The position numbers and the translations under genes were made by a program. Positions 16,608 through 25,158 of a DNA stretch of 33,514 bases are shown in pieces. This DNA comes from an uncultured Chlorobiaceae bacterium (GTDB lineage Bacteria > Bacteroidota > Chlorobiia > Chlorobiales > Chlorobiaceae), in the NCBI GenBank assembly GCA_903994635.1, contig CAJEXQ010000023.1, forward strand, positions 1-33,514, in the 5' to 3' direction. Under the pieces are notes generated by a model. The model saw only the letters and a list, made by a program, of their open reading frames with translations, searched no databases and was not told the DNA's origin. Position 1 is the stretch's first letter; each line of letters begins with the position of its first letter.

Positions 16608-18545
16608 ATGTGCGGTATTGTTGGCATAGTTGATTTTTCCGGGCGCCCGATTTTTAAATCCCTTGTGCAATCCATGGCGGATTCGATATATCACAGGGGG
16701 CCTGATGATGAGGGCTTGCTCTATCTACCTAAATGCGACCATTGTGATACTCGGCCTCAAGTTGCTTTTGCCGCACGGCGCCTGAGCGTTATTGACCTTT
16801 CTGGCGGTCATCAGCCCATAGCTAATGAAAACGGCTCTGTGTGGGTTGTACAGAATGGTGAAATTTATAATTATCTCTCGTTAAGGGATGAGCTTGTCGC
16901 TTTGGGCCATGTGTTTAAGACTCATTCAGATACTGAGGTCATTGTTCATCTTTATGAGGAGTATGGTAGCTCTTTTGTAGAAAAGCTTGACGGCATGTTT
17001 GCTCTTGCCCTGTGGGATAATCTTTTACTTAAGTTACTTCTTGTTCGCGATCGGTTCGGCAAAAAGCCTCTTTTTTATGCCGAGAAGGGCGGAAGAGTGT
17101 GGTTTGGTTCAGAGCTGCAGGCACTGATTATCGACCCTGATATTTCAAGGGATATTGATTATGATGCGCTTGATGAGTACCTCTCATTTTTGGCAATCCC
17201 TGCTCCGCTTACCATCTACAAGCAAATACGCAAGCTACCTCCAGGCCATATTTTCGTCAGGGATCTTCATGGCACAACCATTGAGCCATATTGGGCCTTG
17301 GACTTCGAACCTAAGTTGGTGATATCAGAACATGATGCTCTTGATGAAACTCGTCGACTTCTGCTCAACGCGGTTAAGAAACGTATGATAAGCGATGTCC
17401 CTCTCGGTGCTTTTCTGAGTGGTGGGGTAGATTCGAGTGCTGTCGTGGCCATCATGGCAAAACACTCTGAAAAACCGGTCAACACCTTTTCGATTGGATT
17501 TGAAGAGGCCATGTTTAACGAACTTCCCCATGCAAGAAAAGTTGCAAATCTTTATGGCTGCAACCATCATGAATTTATCGTTAAGCCGAATGCCATAGAG
17601 GTTCTGCCCTTACTTGTTAAAAACTTTGGAGAACCTTATGCTGACTCATCAGCCGTTGCTTCTTACTACCTTGCAAAGATGACTCGGCAAGTAGTAACGG
17701 TTGCATTAAACGGTGACGGTGGTGACGAGTTATTTGCCGGTTACGGTCATCATTTGGGCGCAACTCGTGCAGAGAGCTGGTCCCGACTTCCACCGATAGT
17801 GCAGCATGGGCTTCTTTTTGGGAGTGAAAGACTTTTTCGCCGGTTTCATGGCCTGAATCGTTTTTCAACGTATGTTTCAAAACTTAATTCCTCTCGAGAT
17901 GCTCTTTACAGAAGCTGGCTAACGATATACAGCGATAATCTTAAGAACGAGCTGTATACGTCACAAATATCTCTGTCCGGAAGAGACAGAATTGCCGAAA
18001 TTTTTGCACAATCATCAGATTTAAGTGGTCTGGATGCCTCGCTTGCGGGTGACATAGCATGGTATCTCCCGACAGATTTGCTTCCAAAGGTTGATATTAC
18101 CACCATGGCAAATTCTCTGGAGGCTCGTTCTCCATTTCTGGATAAGGATCTTGCAGAATTTGCGGCAAGACTGCCTGTATCTTTGAAACGCAAGGGTAGT
18201 ACCTCCAAATATCTTTTAAAAAAAGCGTTGCACGGGATAGTACCGGAAGAAAACATGCACCGGCGCAAGCAAGGATTCACGATTCCGATAGGATATTGGT
18301 TCCGTGCTGAATTGCATGATTATCTTGGTGATCATTTGTTGGATGGCAGGTTAGCGTCTCGTGGTATATTTCATCAGGATGTTGTGCAGCGTTTGTTCGA
18401 TGACCATCAGCGCTGTAAAGCTGATTATTCAAATCAATTATGGATTCTTCTCATGCTGGAGTTATGGTTTCGCACTTTTATTGATATCAACAACACTCAA
18501 GTGTTCGATATGACTTCTCCAGATTATATCACAATTATATCGTGA
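16608..18545 (+). CDS. Glutamine-hydrolysing asparagine-synthetase-like amidotransferase (AsnB family)
   Basis: The 645-residue protein starts MCGIVGIVDFSG, with Cys2 as the class II glutaminase nucleophile after Met removal. Glutaminase residues are seen in RGPDDEG, ARRLSVIDLSGGHQP and QNGEIYNY. The synthetase half has the PP-loop SGGVDSS (271-277) and NGDGGDELFAGYG. It would couple glutamine hydrolysis and ATP-dependent activation of a carboxylate to make an amide. In polysaccharide loci such enzymes may amidate uronic or aldonic acids, and close relatives accompany exosortase-linked glycan clusters. General asparagine synthesis cannot be excluded. It overlaps the next gene by four bases (GTGA), indicating tight coupling with the glycosyltransferase-YdcF fusion. 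Confidence 0.92.
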   Translation: MCGIVGIVDFSGRPIFKSLVQSMADSIYHRGPDDEGLLYLPKCDHCDTRPQVAFAARRLSVIDLSGGHQPIANENGSVWVVQNGEIYNYLSLRDELVALGHVFKTHSDTEVIVHLYEEYGSSFVEKLDGMFALALWDNLLLKLLLVRDRFGKKPLFYAEKGGRVWFGSELQALIIDPDISRDIDYDALDEYLSFLAIPAPLTIYKQIRKLPPGHIFVRDLHGTTIEPYWALDFEPKLVISEHDALDETRRLLLNAVKKRMISDVPLGAFLSGGVDSSAVVAIMAKHSEKPVNTFSIGFEEAMFNELPHARKVANLYGCNHHEFIVKPNAIEVLPLLVKNFGEPYADSSAVASYYLAKMTRQVVTVALNGDGGDELFAGYGHHLGATRAESWSRLPPIVQHGLLFGSERLFRRFHGLNRFSTYVSKLNSSRDALYRSWLTIYSDNLKNELYTSQISLSGRDRIAEIFAQSSDLSGLDASLAGDIAWYLPTDLLPKVDITTMANSLEARSPFLDKDLAEFAARLPVSLKRKGSTSKYLLKKALHGIVPEENMHRRKQGFTIPIGYWFRAELHDYLGDHLLDGRLASRGIFHQDVVQRLFDDHQRCKADYSNQLWILLMLELWFRTFIDINNTQVFDMTSPDYITIIS

Positions 18546-20389
18546 GTACACAAAAATCATTTGTCATCATCTCCTCAATCGACTGGTCTACGCACTGGCA
18601 GATGCACCATCAGTTGGCGACCTCCTTGGTGTCGGCGGGTCATCGCGTTCTTTTCATTGAAAATACTGGAGTCAGAACACCACAACTTAAAGATATAGGC
18701 CGTATCCAAGACCGTATTCGTAACAGGTTACGTTCGGAACATGGATTCCGTCAATTAAATGATGGGCTCTACCTTTACTCGCCTCTTTTTATACCGTTCC
18801 CATACTCAAGAGTCGCAAATCTCTTGAATGTTTTTTCGATTTCACTCGATATAAAAAGGTGGATGCGCCTTTTGCGATTCAATGATCCTGTTGTTATCTC
18901 TTTTCTTCCTTCGCCATTGGCTCAAGGCCTTATTGAGCAGCTCAATCCCGCCTTAACCATTTATTACTGTGCCAACCACATGGCGGGTGCATCAAAAGCA
19001 ACGGCGGCGCTTAGAGCGTGGGAGGACAAATTCTTTTCCTCTGCTGATCTTGTTTTTACCATTTCAGAAGCAATAGCGGAGCGAGCCCATTTTTTTTCCC
19101 GTTTTGTTTACTCGTTTCCGGCTGGGGTCGAGATGGCTAAATTTGAGCATCAAGGCCCGAATATGATTTATCCTGCTGATATAGTAAATTTGAAAAGACC
19201 AATTATTGGTTACATAGGCGCTCTCAGTGATGTATTTGATAAACAACAGATTTTCGATTTGGCTAAAGCTTTGCCAACTGCGACTGTTGTGTTGGTTGGA
19301 CCGAAATATACCGACTTGTCAATTCTCAAAGATGTTCCTAATATTGTGCTCCTTGGTGAGCGACCCCATGAACAAATTCCGGCATATATAAGTAGTTTCG
19401 ACGTCGCTCTTATTCCATACATAGTCAATGAATTTACCGATAGCGTCTACTCCTGCAAGCTTAACGAATATCTCGCAATGGGTGTCCCCGTTGTTTCAAC
19501 CAATATGCGTGAAGTTAGTAGATTTGCTGAACAATTTCCTGATACCGTTTTAATAGGCACAGACAGCTTGGACTTTATTGGAAAAGTTAAGCAGGCTCTT
19601 GACAACCCTGAGTTTCGTTTACCGGGTATATGCGAAAAGCGTATCAAAGCAGCCAGAGAAAATACCTGGGAAAAGCGTTTTATAGGGATTATGCAGGTTA
19701 TAGAGCAACATCTTCTTCTAAAGTCACAGCAACCAGTATCCTGGAAGGAGAGTTTGGCCAAATACTACAAACATTCTCGCACTCGATGGGTTACAGTTAC
19801 AACCGTGCTTCTTGCACTCTACCTGCTCTTCTTTACGACTCCCTTCGTCTGGTTTGTGGGCAATCAGCTCGTCGTTCGCCATTTGCCCCGTAAAACAGAT
19901 GCCATCGTTGTTTTTAGCGGTAATGGCGAAACATCCTACCGCAACGACAGTTACCAGCGCAGGGCCCTTGATGCTGTTCGATTCTACAAACAAGGCTACG
20001 CTCCTCATATTTTCCTCTCATCAGGCAGGGAGCAGAATATTTCAGAAGTCGAGGTTATCAAGCTCTACCTTGAAGATAAAGGAGTTGCACCGTCAGCCAT
20101 TCATATTCTCAAGAGATATCCTAAAAGCACAACAGAGAACGTTCTGTTGCTCATTCAACAGTTACGGCAGCAAGGCGCACACTCCATCCTCTTCTTGACC
20201 TCACCCTATCACGGTCGTCGGGCCCTCTGGACATGGCGAAAACAAGCTCCTGATATTGAGGTTTATACTCCAGCAGTAATCGACACTCCGCCAGCCAATC
20301 CTCAATGGAGCGCCAGTGTTGACGACATGTGTATCATAATTTATGAATACGTGGCAATAGCTTATTATTGGGCGAAGGGTTGGTTATGA
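18542..20389 (+). CDS. Glycosyltransferase (GT4-like) fused through a membrane helix to a YdcF/DUF218 domain
   Basis: The 615-residue protein starts at GTG 18542, overlapping the previous TGA. Residues 1 to about 395 form a GT-B-like glycosyltransferase: VLFIENTG near 36-43, FPAGVEMAKFE, then YSCKLNEYLAMGVPVVSTN (303-321), where E309 sits in the usual donor-binding position. Residues about 416-440 form one strong hydrophobic helix (VTVTTVLLALYLLFFTTPFV). Residues about 452-605 match the ElyC/SanA/YdcF (DUF218) fold: DAIVVFSGNG, YQRRALDAVRFYKQG, IFLSSGRE, STTENV and LTSPYHGRRAL. If the helix spans once, the two catalytic-looking domains lie on opposite sides of the inner membrane, with DUF218 periplasmic. 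DUF218 proteins are linked to envelope glycan and lipid-carrier metabolism. The fusion is seen directly; the function is inferred. Confidence 0.85.
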   Translation: MSTQKSFVIISSIDWSTHWQMHHQLATSLVSAGHRVLFIENTGVRTPQLKDIGRIQDRIRNRLRSEHGFRQLNDGLYLYSPLFIPFPYSRVANLLNVFSISLDIKRWMRLLRFNDPVVISFLPSPLAQGLIEQLNPALTIYYCANHMAGASKATAALRAWEDKFFSSADLVFTISEAIAERAHFFSRFVYSFPAGVEMAKFEHQGPNMIYPADIVNLKRPIIGYIGALSDVFDKQQIFDLAKALPTATVVLVGPKYTDLSILKDVPNIVLLGERPHEQIPAYISSFDVALIPYIVNEFTDSVYSCKLNEYLAMGVPVVSTNMREVSRFAEQFPDTVLIGTDSLDFIGKVKQALDNPEFRLPGICEKRIKAARENTWEKRFIGIMQVIEQHLLLKSQQPVSWKESLAKYYKHSRTRWVTVTTVLLALYLLFFTTPFVWFVGNQLVVRHLPRKTDAIVVFSGNGETSYRNDSYQRRALDAVRFYKQGYAPHIFLSSGREQNISEVEVIKLYLEDKGVAPSAIHILKRYPKSTTENVLLLIQQLRQQGAHSILFLTSPYHGRRALWTWRKQAPDIEVYTPAVIDTPPANPQWSASVDDMCIIIYEYVAIAYYWAKGWL

Positions 20390-20417
20390 ATTTTAGATTC
20401 CAAACAATTGTCATGAT

Positions 20418-21116
20418 ATGGGTAAAAAAATAGCAATTCTTCAGTCGAATTATATTCCATGGAAGGGGTACTTTGATATGATTGCATCAGTCGATGAGTT
20501 CATTCTTTACGATGATGTGCAATATACCCGTCGAGATTGGCGTAATCGTAATAAAATAAAGACACCACAGGGCGAAAAGTGGTTAACCGTCCCTGTTCAA
20601 GTCAAGGGAAAATACTATCAAACAATCAGGGAGACGGAAATAGATGGTCAAAAGTGGAAATTGGAACACTGGAGAGCATTAACTCAAAATTACAAACAGT
20701 CACCCTATTTTGAGGAAATTTCAGCATGGCTTAAACCACTTTTCCTTGATGCTGTATATACCCATCTCTCTCCATTGAATCGAATACTTATTGAGGCGGT
20801 CTGTCATTATCTTGGTATAGCTACAATTATTAGTAATTCTTGGGACTATCTTTTGGTGGATGGTAAAACTGAGCGCTTGGCTGATCTTTGTGCTAAGGCT
20901 GGTGGTACTGTATACCTTTCAGGTCCAGCGGCTAAAGATTATGTCGAAGAACGTATCTTCGCTGATAAGGGCATTACGCTAACTTGGTTTGATTACGCTG
21001 GCTACCCTGAATACCCCCAGATTTGGGGGAAATTTACGCATGGAGTGACCATTCTTGATCTGCTGTTCAACTGCGGCAAGAACTCACGCCGATTTATGAA
21101 ACACATTGCGCTATGA
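20418..21116 (+). CDS. WbqC-family protein
   Basis: The 232-residue protein begins KKIAILQSNYIPWKGYFDMI and continues with DDVQYTRRDWRNRNKIKTP and WLTVPV, the conserved N-terminal blocks of the WbqC family (PF08889). The usual length is about 230 residues. WbqC-like genes occur in O-antigen and capsule loci, often with aminotransferases for 4-amino sugars. The biochemical role is not firmly established to my knowledge; an acyl- or aminoacyl-transfer-related step has been suggested by context. A 28-base gap precedes it, and its stop overlaps the next ATG by four bases. The WecE transaminase at 28286 could be a functional partner. Confidence 0.88.
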   Translation: MGKKIAILQSNYIPWKGYFDMIASVDEFILYDDVQYTRRDWRNRNKIKTPQGEKWLTVPVQVKGKYYQTIRETEIDGQKWKLEHWRALTQNYKQSPYFEEISAWLKPLFLDAVYTHLSPLNRILIEAVCHYLGIATIISNSWDYLLVDGKTERLADLCAKAGGTVYLSGPAAKDYVEERIFADKGITLTWFDYAGYPEYPQIWGKFTHGVTILDLLFNCGKNSRRFMKHIAL

Positions 21117-22045
21117 AACTTTCTATTGTCGCCACGCTGTACCAGTCAGCCCTTTATGTTACGGAGTTTCATGCCCGTGCCAGCGCTGCAGCAAGGCAAC
21201 TGGTGGGAGATGACTACGAAATTATACTGGTTAATGATGGATCGCCCGATAACAGCCTTGATCTTGCGGTGCAGCTCACGGAACGAGATTCCCATGTGGT
21301 TGTTGTAGACCTTTCGCGCAATTTTGGCCATCATAAAGCAATGATGACAGGGTTAGCTTACGCAGATGGAGAGCGAATATTTCTGATAGATTCTGATCTT
21401 GAGGAGGATCCTGAATATCTGGCGAGTTTTGCTCAGCAGATGGATAAGGATGGTTGCGATGTGGTCTATGGTGTCCAGGAAACCCGAAAAGGTGGGTGGT
21501 TCGAGCGCTGGAGTGGCGCAATGTATTACTCACTATTTGATCGCGTTGCCAATATCAAGCATCCAAGAAACCTTGTTACCATGCGTCTTATGACGAAACG
21601 TTATGTTGACGCATTTCTGCAATTTAAAGAACATGAAATGGTGATTTCATGCCTCTGGGTGATCACTGGTTTTGAACAACGTGAACAAATTATACATAAA
21701 CATAAACGGCAAGGCACTTCATATTCGATTTCGCTAAAAATAAGTCATGTTGTAAATGCAGTCACATCATTCAGTGCCGCACCGCTGAAATTCATTTTTT
21801 ATACCGGGCTTATTATTTTTTGCTTATCACTGCTGTACATATGTTTTCTTGTCTACATGAGACTTTTTGCACAACAACTTTTGGATGGATGGACATCCTT
21901 GATTGTTTCTATATGGATGCTTTCAGGGCTAATCATTCTTTTTCTTGGCGTAATAGGAATTTATGTTTCAAAAATATTCATGGAATCTAAACAACGGCCT
22001 TTTACAATAATCAGAAAAATTTATGCACTTAATCTATATAAATAA
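21113..22045 (+). CDS. Membrane-anchored family 2 glycosyltransferase (GtrB/DPM1-like)
   Basis: The 310-residue protein has the GT2 N-terminus KLSIVATLYQSALYVTEF, NDGSPDNS at 41-48, LSRNFGHHKAMMTG at 67-80 and DSDLEEDPEYL at 93-103. This is the polyprenyl-phosphate glycosyltransferase pattern, although DSD replaces the common D-x-D/DDDLQ form. Two C-terminal membrane helices lie at about 225-250 and 263-290. Such enzymes transfer a sugar from a nucleotide donor onto undecaprenyl phosphate at the cytoplasmic face. Together with GtrA at 26851 and the GT-C-like protein at 29416 they form the expected parts of a lipid-linked sugar-modification system. The ATGA overlap ties it to wbqC. An AT-rich 294-base gap follows. 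Confidence 0.88.
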   Translation: MKLSIVATLYQSALYVTEFHARASAAARQLVGDDYEIILVNDGSPDNSLDLAVQLTERDSHVVVVDLSRNFGHHKAMMTGLAYADGERIFLIDSDLEEDPEYLASFAQQMDKDGCDVVYGVQETRKGGWFERWSGAMYYSLFDRVANIKHPRNLVTMRLMTKRYVDAFLQFKEHEMVISCLWVITGFEQREQIIHKHKRQGTSYSISLKISHVVNAVTSFSAAPLKFIFYTGLIIFCLSLLYICFLVYMRLFAQQLLDGWTSLIVSIWMLSGLIILFLGVIGIYVSKIFMESKQRPFTIIRKIYALNLYK

Positions 22046-22339
22046 TAGAAATATCAAAAATCGCTAAACCATCTTCTGAGTAAGGCGGATTAGAATTTAT
22101 TTCCATCCATCAACATTATTTATTACAACAATACTTTATAGTAATTAGCTTAATTTAATAACAATTAAAAGCTTCAAAAAGAAAAGTATTAGATAAGAGA
22201 AACTTGTTAGTTTAAGCAATGATGCCAAACATTAGAGCGTTTTCTCGACAGTTATTCTTTACTCTTACCAAGTTAAAAATATTTTTTATAAAATAAATTG
22301 ATATCTTAGGCTGGTCGTAGCACAAAATAATAGGAGATT
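22046..22339. other. AT-rich intergenic region at the border of region C
   Basis: No convincing frame is seen in either direction. The end of the region contains tttataaaataa about 50 bases before the next start, which could serve as a -10 element, but in such AT-rich DNA chance matches are expected. An AGGAG lies four bases before ATG 22340. Base composition drops sharply here compared with the genes to the left and stays low to about 26.8 kb. Confidence 0.5.
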
Positions 22340-23260
22340 ATGACGATAAAATGGAAAAAATTAGGGAATGTATATTGCCCTGCTCTAGGCTTTAAATATA
22401 CTCACGCTATGCTTCCTGAAGTTGAAGTAATTGATAGGAATAAAGGATTAATTCGTATATATTATACACACCGTGATTTAAATAATTATGGGTTCCCAAC
22501 TTTTCTTGATGCGAAAATTGAAAATAATGAGTTTGAAATTATTTATAATCATCATGAACCAATAATTAATAAAGGAGATATTGGTAACTTCGATGATAGT
22601 GGTGTAAATATAACTTCTGTGTTACAAGTAGGGGAAAAAAGAAGATTTTATTACTATGGTTGGAATCTTGGGGTAACAGTTCCATTTCGAAATGCCATTG
22701 GAGTTGCAGAGGCTGATGCTAAATGTGACAAGATGTTTTTAACACGTCGTTATTTAGGGCCGATATTAGATCGCGATCGTAATCATCCAGGGCTTTGTGC
22801 AACTCCATGTGTTATTAAAGATAAAGGGCTCTTTCGAATGTATTATACTCAAGGAACGCCGTGGATAATGAAAAATGGTAAAGCAAATGTGGCCTGTTGT
22901 ATTGGATATGCTGAGTCTGAAGATGGCTTAAACTGGACGCGCGCTGAGGACCTCTCAGTAGTTAATCTGCCAACTGATCATGTTGTTACAACGCCATTTG
23001 TGATTGTGGATAATGGTAAATATATAATGTGGTATTCGTTTCGGGGAGAAAAATATCGAATAGGCTATGCGGAATCTTTTGATGGTAAACATTTTGTCCG
23101 TAAAGACAACGAAGTCGGGATATCGGTTTCTGCTGAGGGTTGGGATTCAGAAATGGTCTGTTATCCAAAAGTCTTTGATTTAAACTTAAAGCGATATATG
23201 ATTTATTGTGGGAATTCTTTTGGTAAAACTGGGTTCGGTCTTGCGGTTAAGTCTATTTAA
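22340..23260 (+). CDS. Five-bladed beta-propeller glycosidase-like protein (GH43/GH32/GH130-type fold)
   Basis: The 306-residue protein has repeated blades rich in aromatic residues and D/G turns: HAMLPEVEVIDRNKGLIRIYY, FYYYGWNLGVTVPFRNAIG, GLFRMYYTQGTPW, IGYAESEDGLNWTRAEDLSV, YIMWYSFRGEKYRIGYAES and MVCYPKVFDL. The YAESxDGxxW pattern is typical of propeller glycosidases and glycoside phosphorylases. There is no signal peptide, so it is cytoplasmic, which is odd for a degradative enzyme. Proteins like this are often found in O-antigen loci and may act on sugar intermediates or be catalytically altered. AGGAG sits four bases before the ATG. Low GC matches the next three genes. The fold is likely; the catalytic role is unknown. 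Confidence 0.75.
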   Translation: MTIKWKKLGNVYCPALGFKYTHAMLPEVEVIDRNKGLIRIYYTHRDLNNYGFPTFLDAKIENNEFEIIYNHHEPIINKGDIGNFDDSGVNITSVLQVGEKRRFYYYGWNLGVTVPFRNAIGVAEADAKCDKMFLTRRYLGPILDRDRNHPGLCATPCVIKDKGLFRMYYTQGTPWIMKNGKANVACCIGYAESEDGLNWTRAEDLSVVNLPTDHVVTTPFVIVDNGKYIMWYSFRGEKYRIGYAESFDGKHFVRKDNEVGISVSAEGWDSEMVCYPKVFDLNLKRYMIYCGNSFGKTGFGLAVKSI

Positions 23261-23299
23261 AGTTGTGTGGAAAGTATGTGCTTTATAATATTAATACAA

Positions 23300-23337
23300 T
23301 TTTGGTATTAAGCTCCTTACAAGAATTGATACCGAAA
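23300..23337 (+). terminator. Weak hairpin downstream of the beta-propeller gene
   Basis: ttttggtat (23300-23308) pairs with ataccgaaa (23329-23337) over nine positions including one wobble, with a 20-base loop, 40 bases after the stop. It is AT-rich and has no following U-run, so an intrinsic terminator or mRNA-stabilising stem is only tentative. Confidence 0.25.
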
Positions 23338-23464
23338 TAAAACAAGGCAGGACGTTAAGGGCCCGTATACAATGACTCTTTTTTGCGGAGTGATTTGTTG
23401 TTAAGTGCTTATTGACTAAAGATGATTCTTTGTATATCGGAATTATAAATTTATCATAGCATAG

Positions 23465-25126
23465 ATGAAATTATCCAAATATATTGCTGATGAGATACAT
23501 AAACTCGGAGTCCGCCACGTATTTGGTTATCAAGGTGGAAATATAATAAATATTGTAGATGCTATTTCAGCTCATGATGAACTTTATTATATTCAAACAA
23601 GCCATGAACAGGGCGCTGCGTTTGCAGCTAATGGATATGCACAATCCAGAGGAGGTATCGGAGTTGCAATTTCTTCTAGCGGTCCAGGAGCACTAAATTT
23701 GGTTACAGGAGTCGCAAATGCATATTTTGACTCAATTCCAGTGTTATTTATTTCTGGTGATCTGAGTCATAGGTATAAAAAAAATATTTTGCCTTTAAGA
23801 CAGGATGGTTTTCAAAGTACGGATATAGTTTCAATAGTTAAGCCAATAACAAAATATGCTGAAATAGTTAATAAACCAGATGAAATTAGATACATTTTAT
23901 TACGTGCATTTTTTGAGATGACGACTGGTCGAAAAGGCCCGGTCTATATTTCAATTCCTCATTGGATTCAAGGTGCCGAAATAGAGCCATCTACTCTGAT
24001 CACATTTTTACCAAAAAAAACTAAATATATTTCAGTTTCAAATCTCTTGCACAATAAGGTTTCTGATGTAATGAAATGTGCTTGCCGTCCTATGCTTTTG
24101 ATAGGGGGAGGTTGCACTGATTTGGAAACAAAACAAGCGTTAAGAGTATTTATAGATTACAATAAAGTTCCTATTGTCGCTTCACTTTGTGGATTAAGTG
24201 TAGTTCCACATGACCATCCTTCTTATATCGGATTTATCGGTGATTATGGGAATCGTCATGCTAATTTGGCTGTTGCTAATTCTGATTGTTTGGTAATTAT
24301 AGGCGCTCGTATGGATGAACGTCAAGTTGGAATGCTAAAGGCGTATAAAGATAATAAAAAGATTATTCATGTTGATATAGATCCATCTGAGCTGTATCCT
24401 TACTCGGAATGCTACATCCCTGTAAATGAATCAGCTTTAAATTTTATGAGTTATTATAATGAGATATGCTTTGATGAAAACTCGTTAGCAGAATGGAGCA
24501 TGAGACTGTTACAGCTTAAAAAGAAATATCCTGTTTTACCTCAAACAAAAGATTTTACCGTATCAGGGTTTTTACATAGTGTCTCTAGTCAACTGTTATA
24601 TAATGCACAAATTTACGTAGATGTAGGACTGCATCAGATGTGCTGCGCACAAGCACTAAAACTATCACAACAGCAATCACTATTCGTTTCTGGCGGTTTA
24701 GGGTCAATGGGGTACGCACTTCCTGCGAGTATTGGCGGATATCTTGCTTCACCAGAAAAGCAGACAATTTGTATCTGCGGTGATGGTGGAATATTAATGA
24801 GTTTGAATGAGTTGCAAACCATTTCCAGAGAAAATATTAATGTTAAAATAATAGTTATAAATAATAATTGTCTTGGGATGATTCGACAGTATCAACTTAA
24901 GGCATTTGAAGGTCGTACTACTGGTTCTGTTGAGGGTTATCAGCCTTGTGATTTGGCGAAAATTGCACATGCGTTTGATTTATTATATTATAAAATATCA
25001 GATAACTGTAGTTTCGATAATCTTTTCGAACTTTTTATTTCTGATGGTCCCGCTTTGATTGAAGTTGTCTTTTCAGTGGATATGGCACCATTTCCTTCAC
25101 AAACTGACTATTCATTTGATAATTAG
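23465..25126 (+). CDS. Thiamine-diphosphate-dependent enzyme, acetolactate-synthase large-subunit-like
   Basis: The 553-residue protein has the three-domain IlvB layout. The N-terminal PYR domain has LGVRHVFGYQGG and the catalytic glutamate E48 in TSHEQGAAFAANGYAQ, then SSSGPGALNLVTGVANAYFD. A central NAD/FAD-type domain has PMLLIGGG. The C-terminal ThDP domain has GDGGILMSLNELQTISRE leading to NNNCLGM about 28 residues later (about 438-468), the metal/ThDP motif. Members join a two-carbon unit from pyruvate to a second keto compound. In a glycan locus a precedent is YerE of Yersinia, an acetolactate-synthase-like enzyme that adds a two-carbon branch to a CDP-4-keto-dideoxyhexose. No IlvN regulatory subunit is adjacent, arguing against a branched-chain amino acid role. 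Confidence 0.86.
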   Translation: MKLSKYIADEIHKLGVRHVFGYQGGNIINIVDAISAHDELYYIQTSHEQGAAFAANGYAQSRGGIGVAISSSGPGALNLVTGVANAYFDSIPVLFISGDLSHRYKKNILPLRQDGFQSTDIVSIVKPITKYAEIVNKPDEIRYILLRAFFEMTTGRKGPVYISIPHWIQGAEIEPSTLITFLPKKTKYISVSNLLHNKVSDVMKCACRPMLLIGGGCTDLETKQALRVFIDYNKVPIVASLCGLSVVPHDHPSYIGFIGDYGNRHANLAVANSDCLVIIGARMDERQVGMLKAYKDNKKIIHVDIDPSELYPYSECYIPVNESALNFMSYYNEICFDENSLAEWSMRLLQLKKKYPVLPQTKDFTVSGFLHSVSSQLLYNAQIYVDVGLHQMCCAQALKLSQQQSLFVSGGLGSMGYALPASIGGYLASPEKQTICICGDGGILMSLNELQTISRENINVKIIVINNNCLGMIRQYQLKAFEGRTTGSVEGYQPCDLAKIAHAFDLLYYKISDNCSFDNLFELFISDGPALIEVVFSVDMAPFPSQTDYSFDN

Positions 25127-25158
25127 TGTTATACTCGAAGTATAGATGAGTATTTGTT

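Noticed and set aside
17906..18280. 124-codon minus-strand frame inside the amidotransferase gene
   Set aside because: The plus-strand AsnB motifs continue through this stretch; the reverse frame shows no domain.
19812..20198. 128-codon plus-strand frame within the DUF218 domain
   Set aside because: It is an out-of-frame reading of the fusion gene, whose own frame shows conserved DUF218 motifs.
23465..25126. Housekeeping acetolactate synthase IlvB
   Set aside because: There is no IlvN subunit or other ilv gene nearby and the surroundings are glycan genes, so a specialised role is preferred, though not proven.
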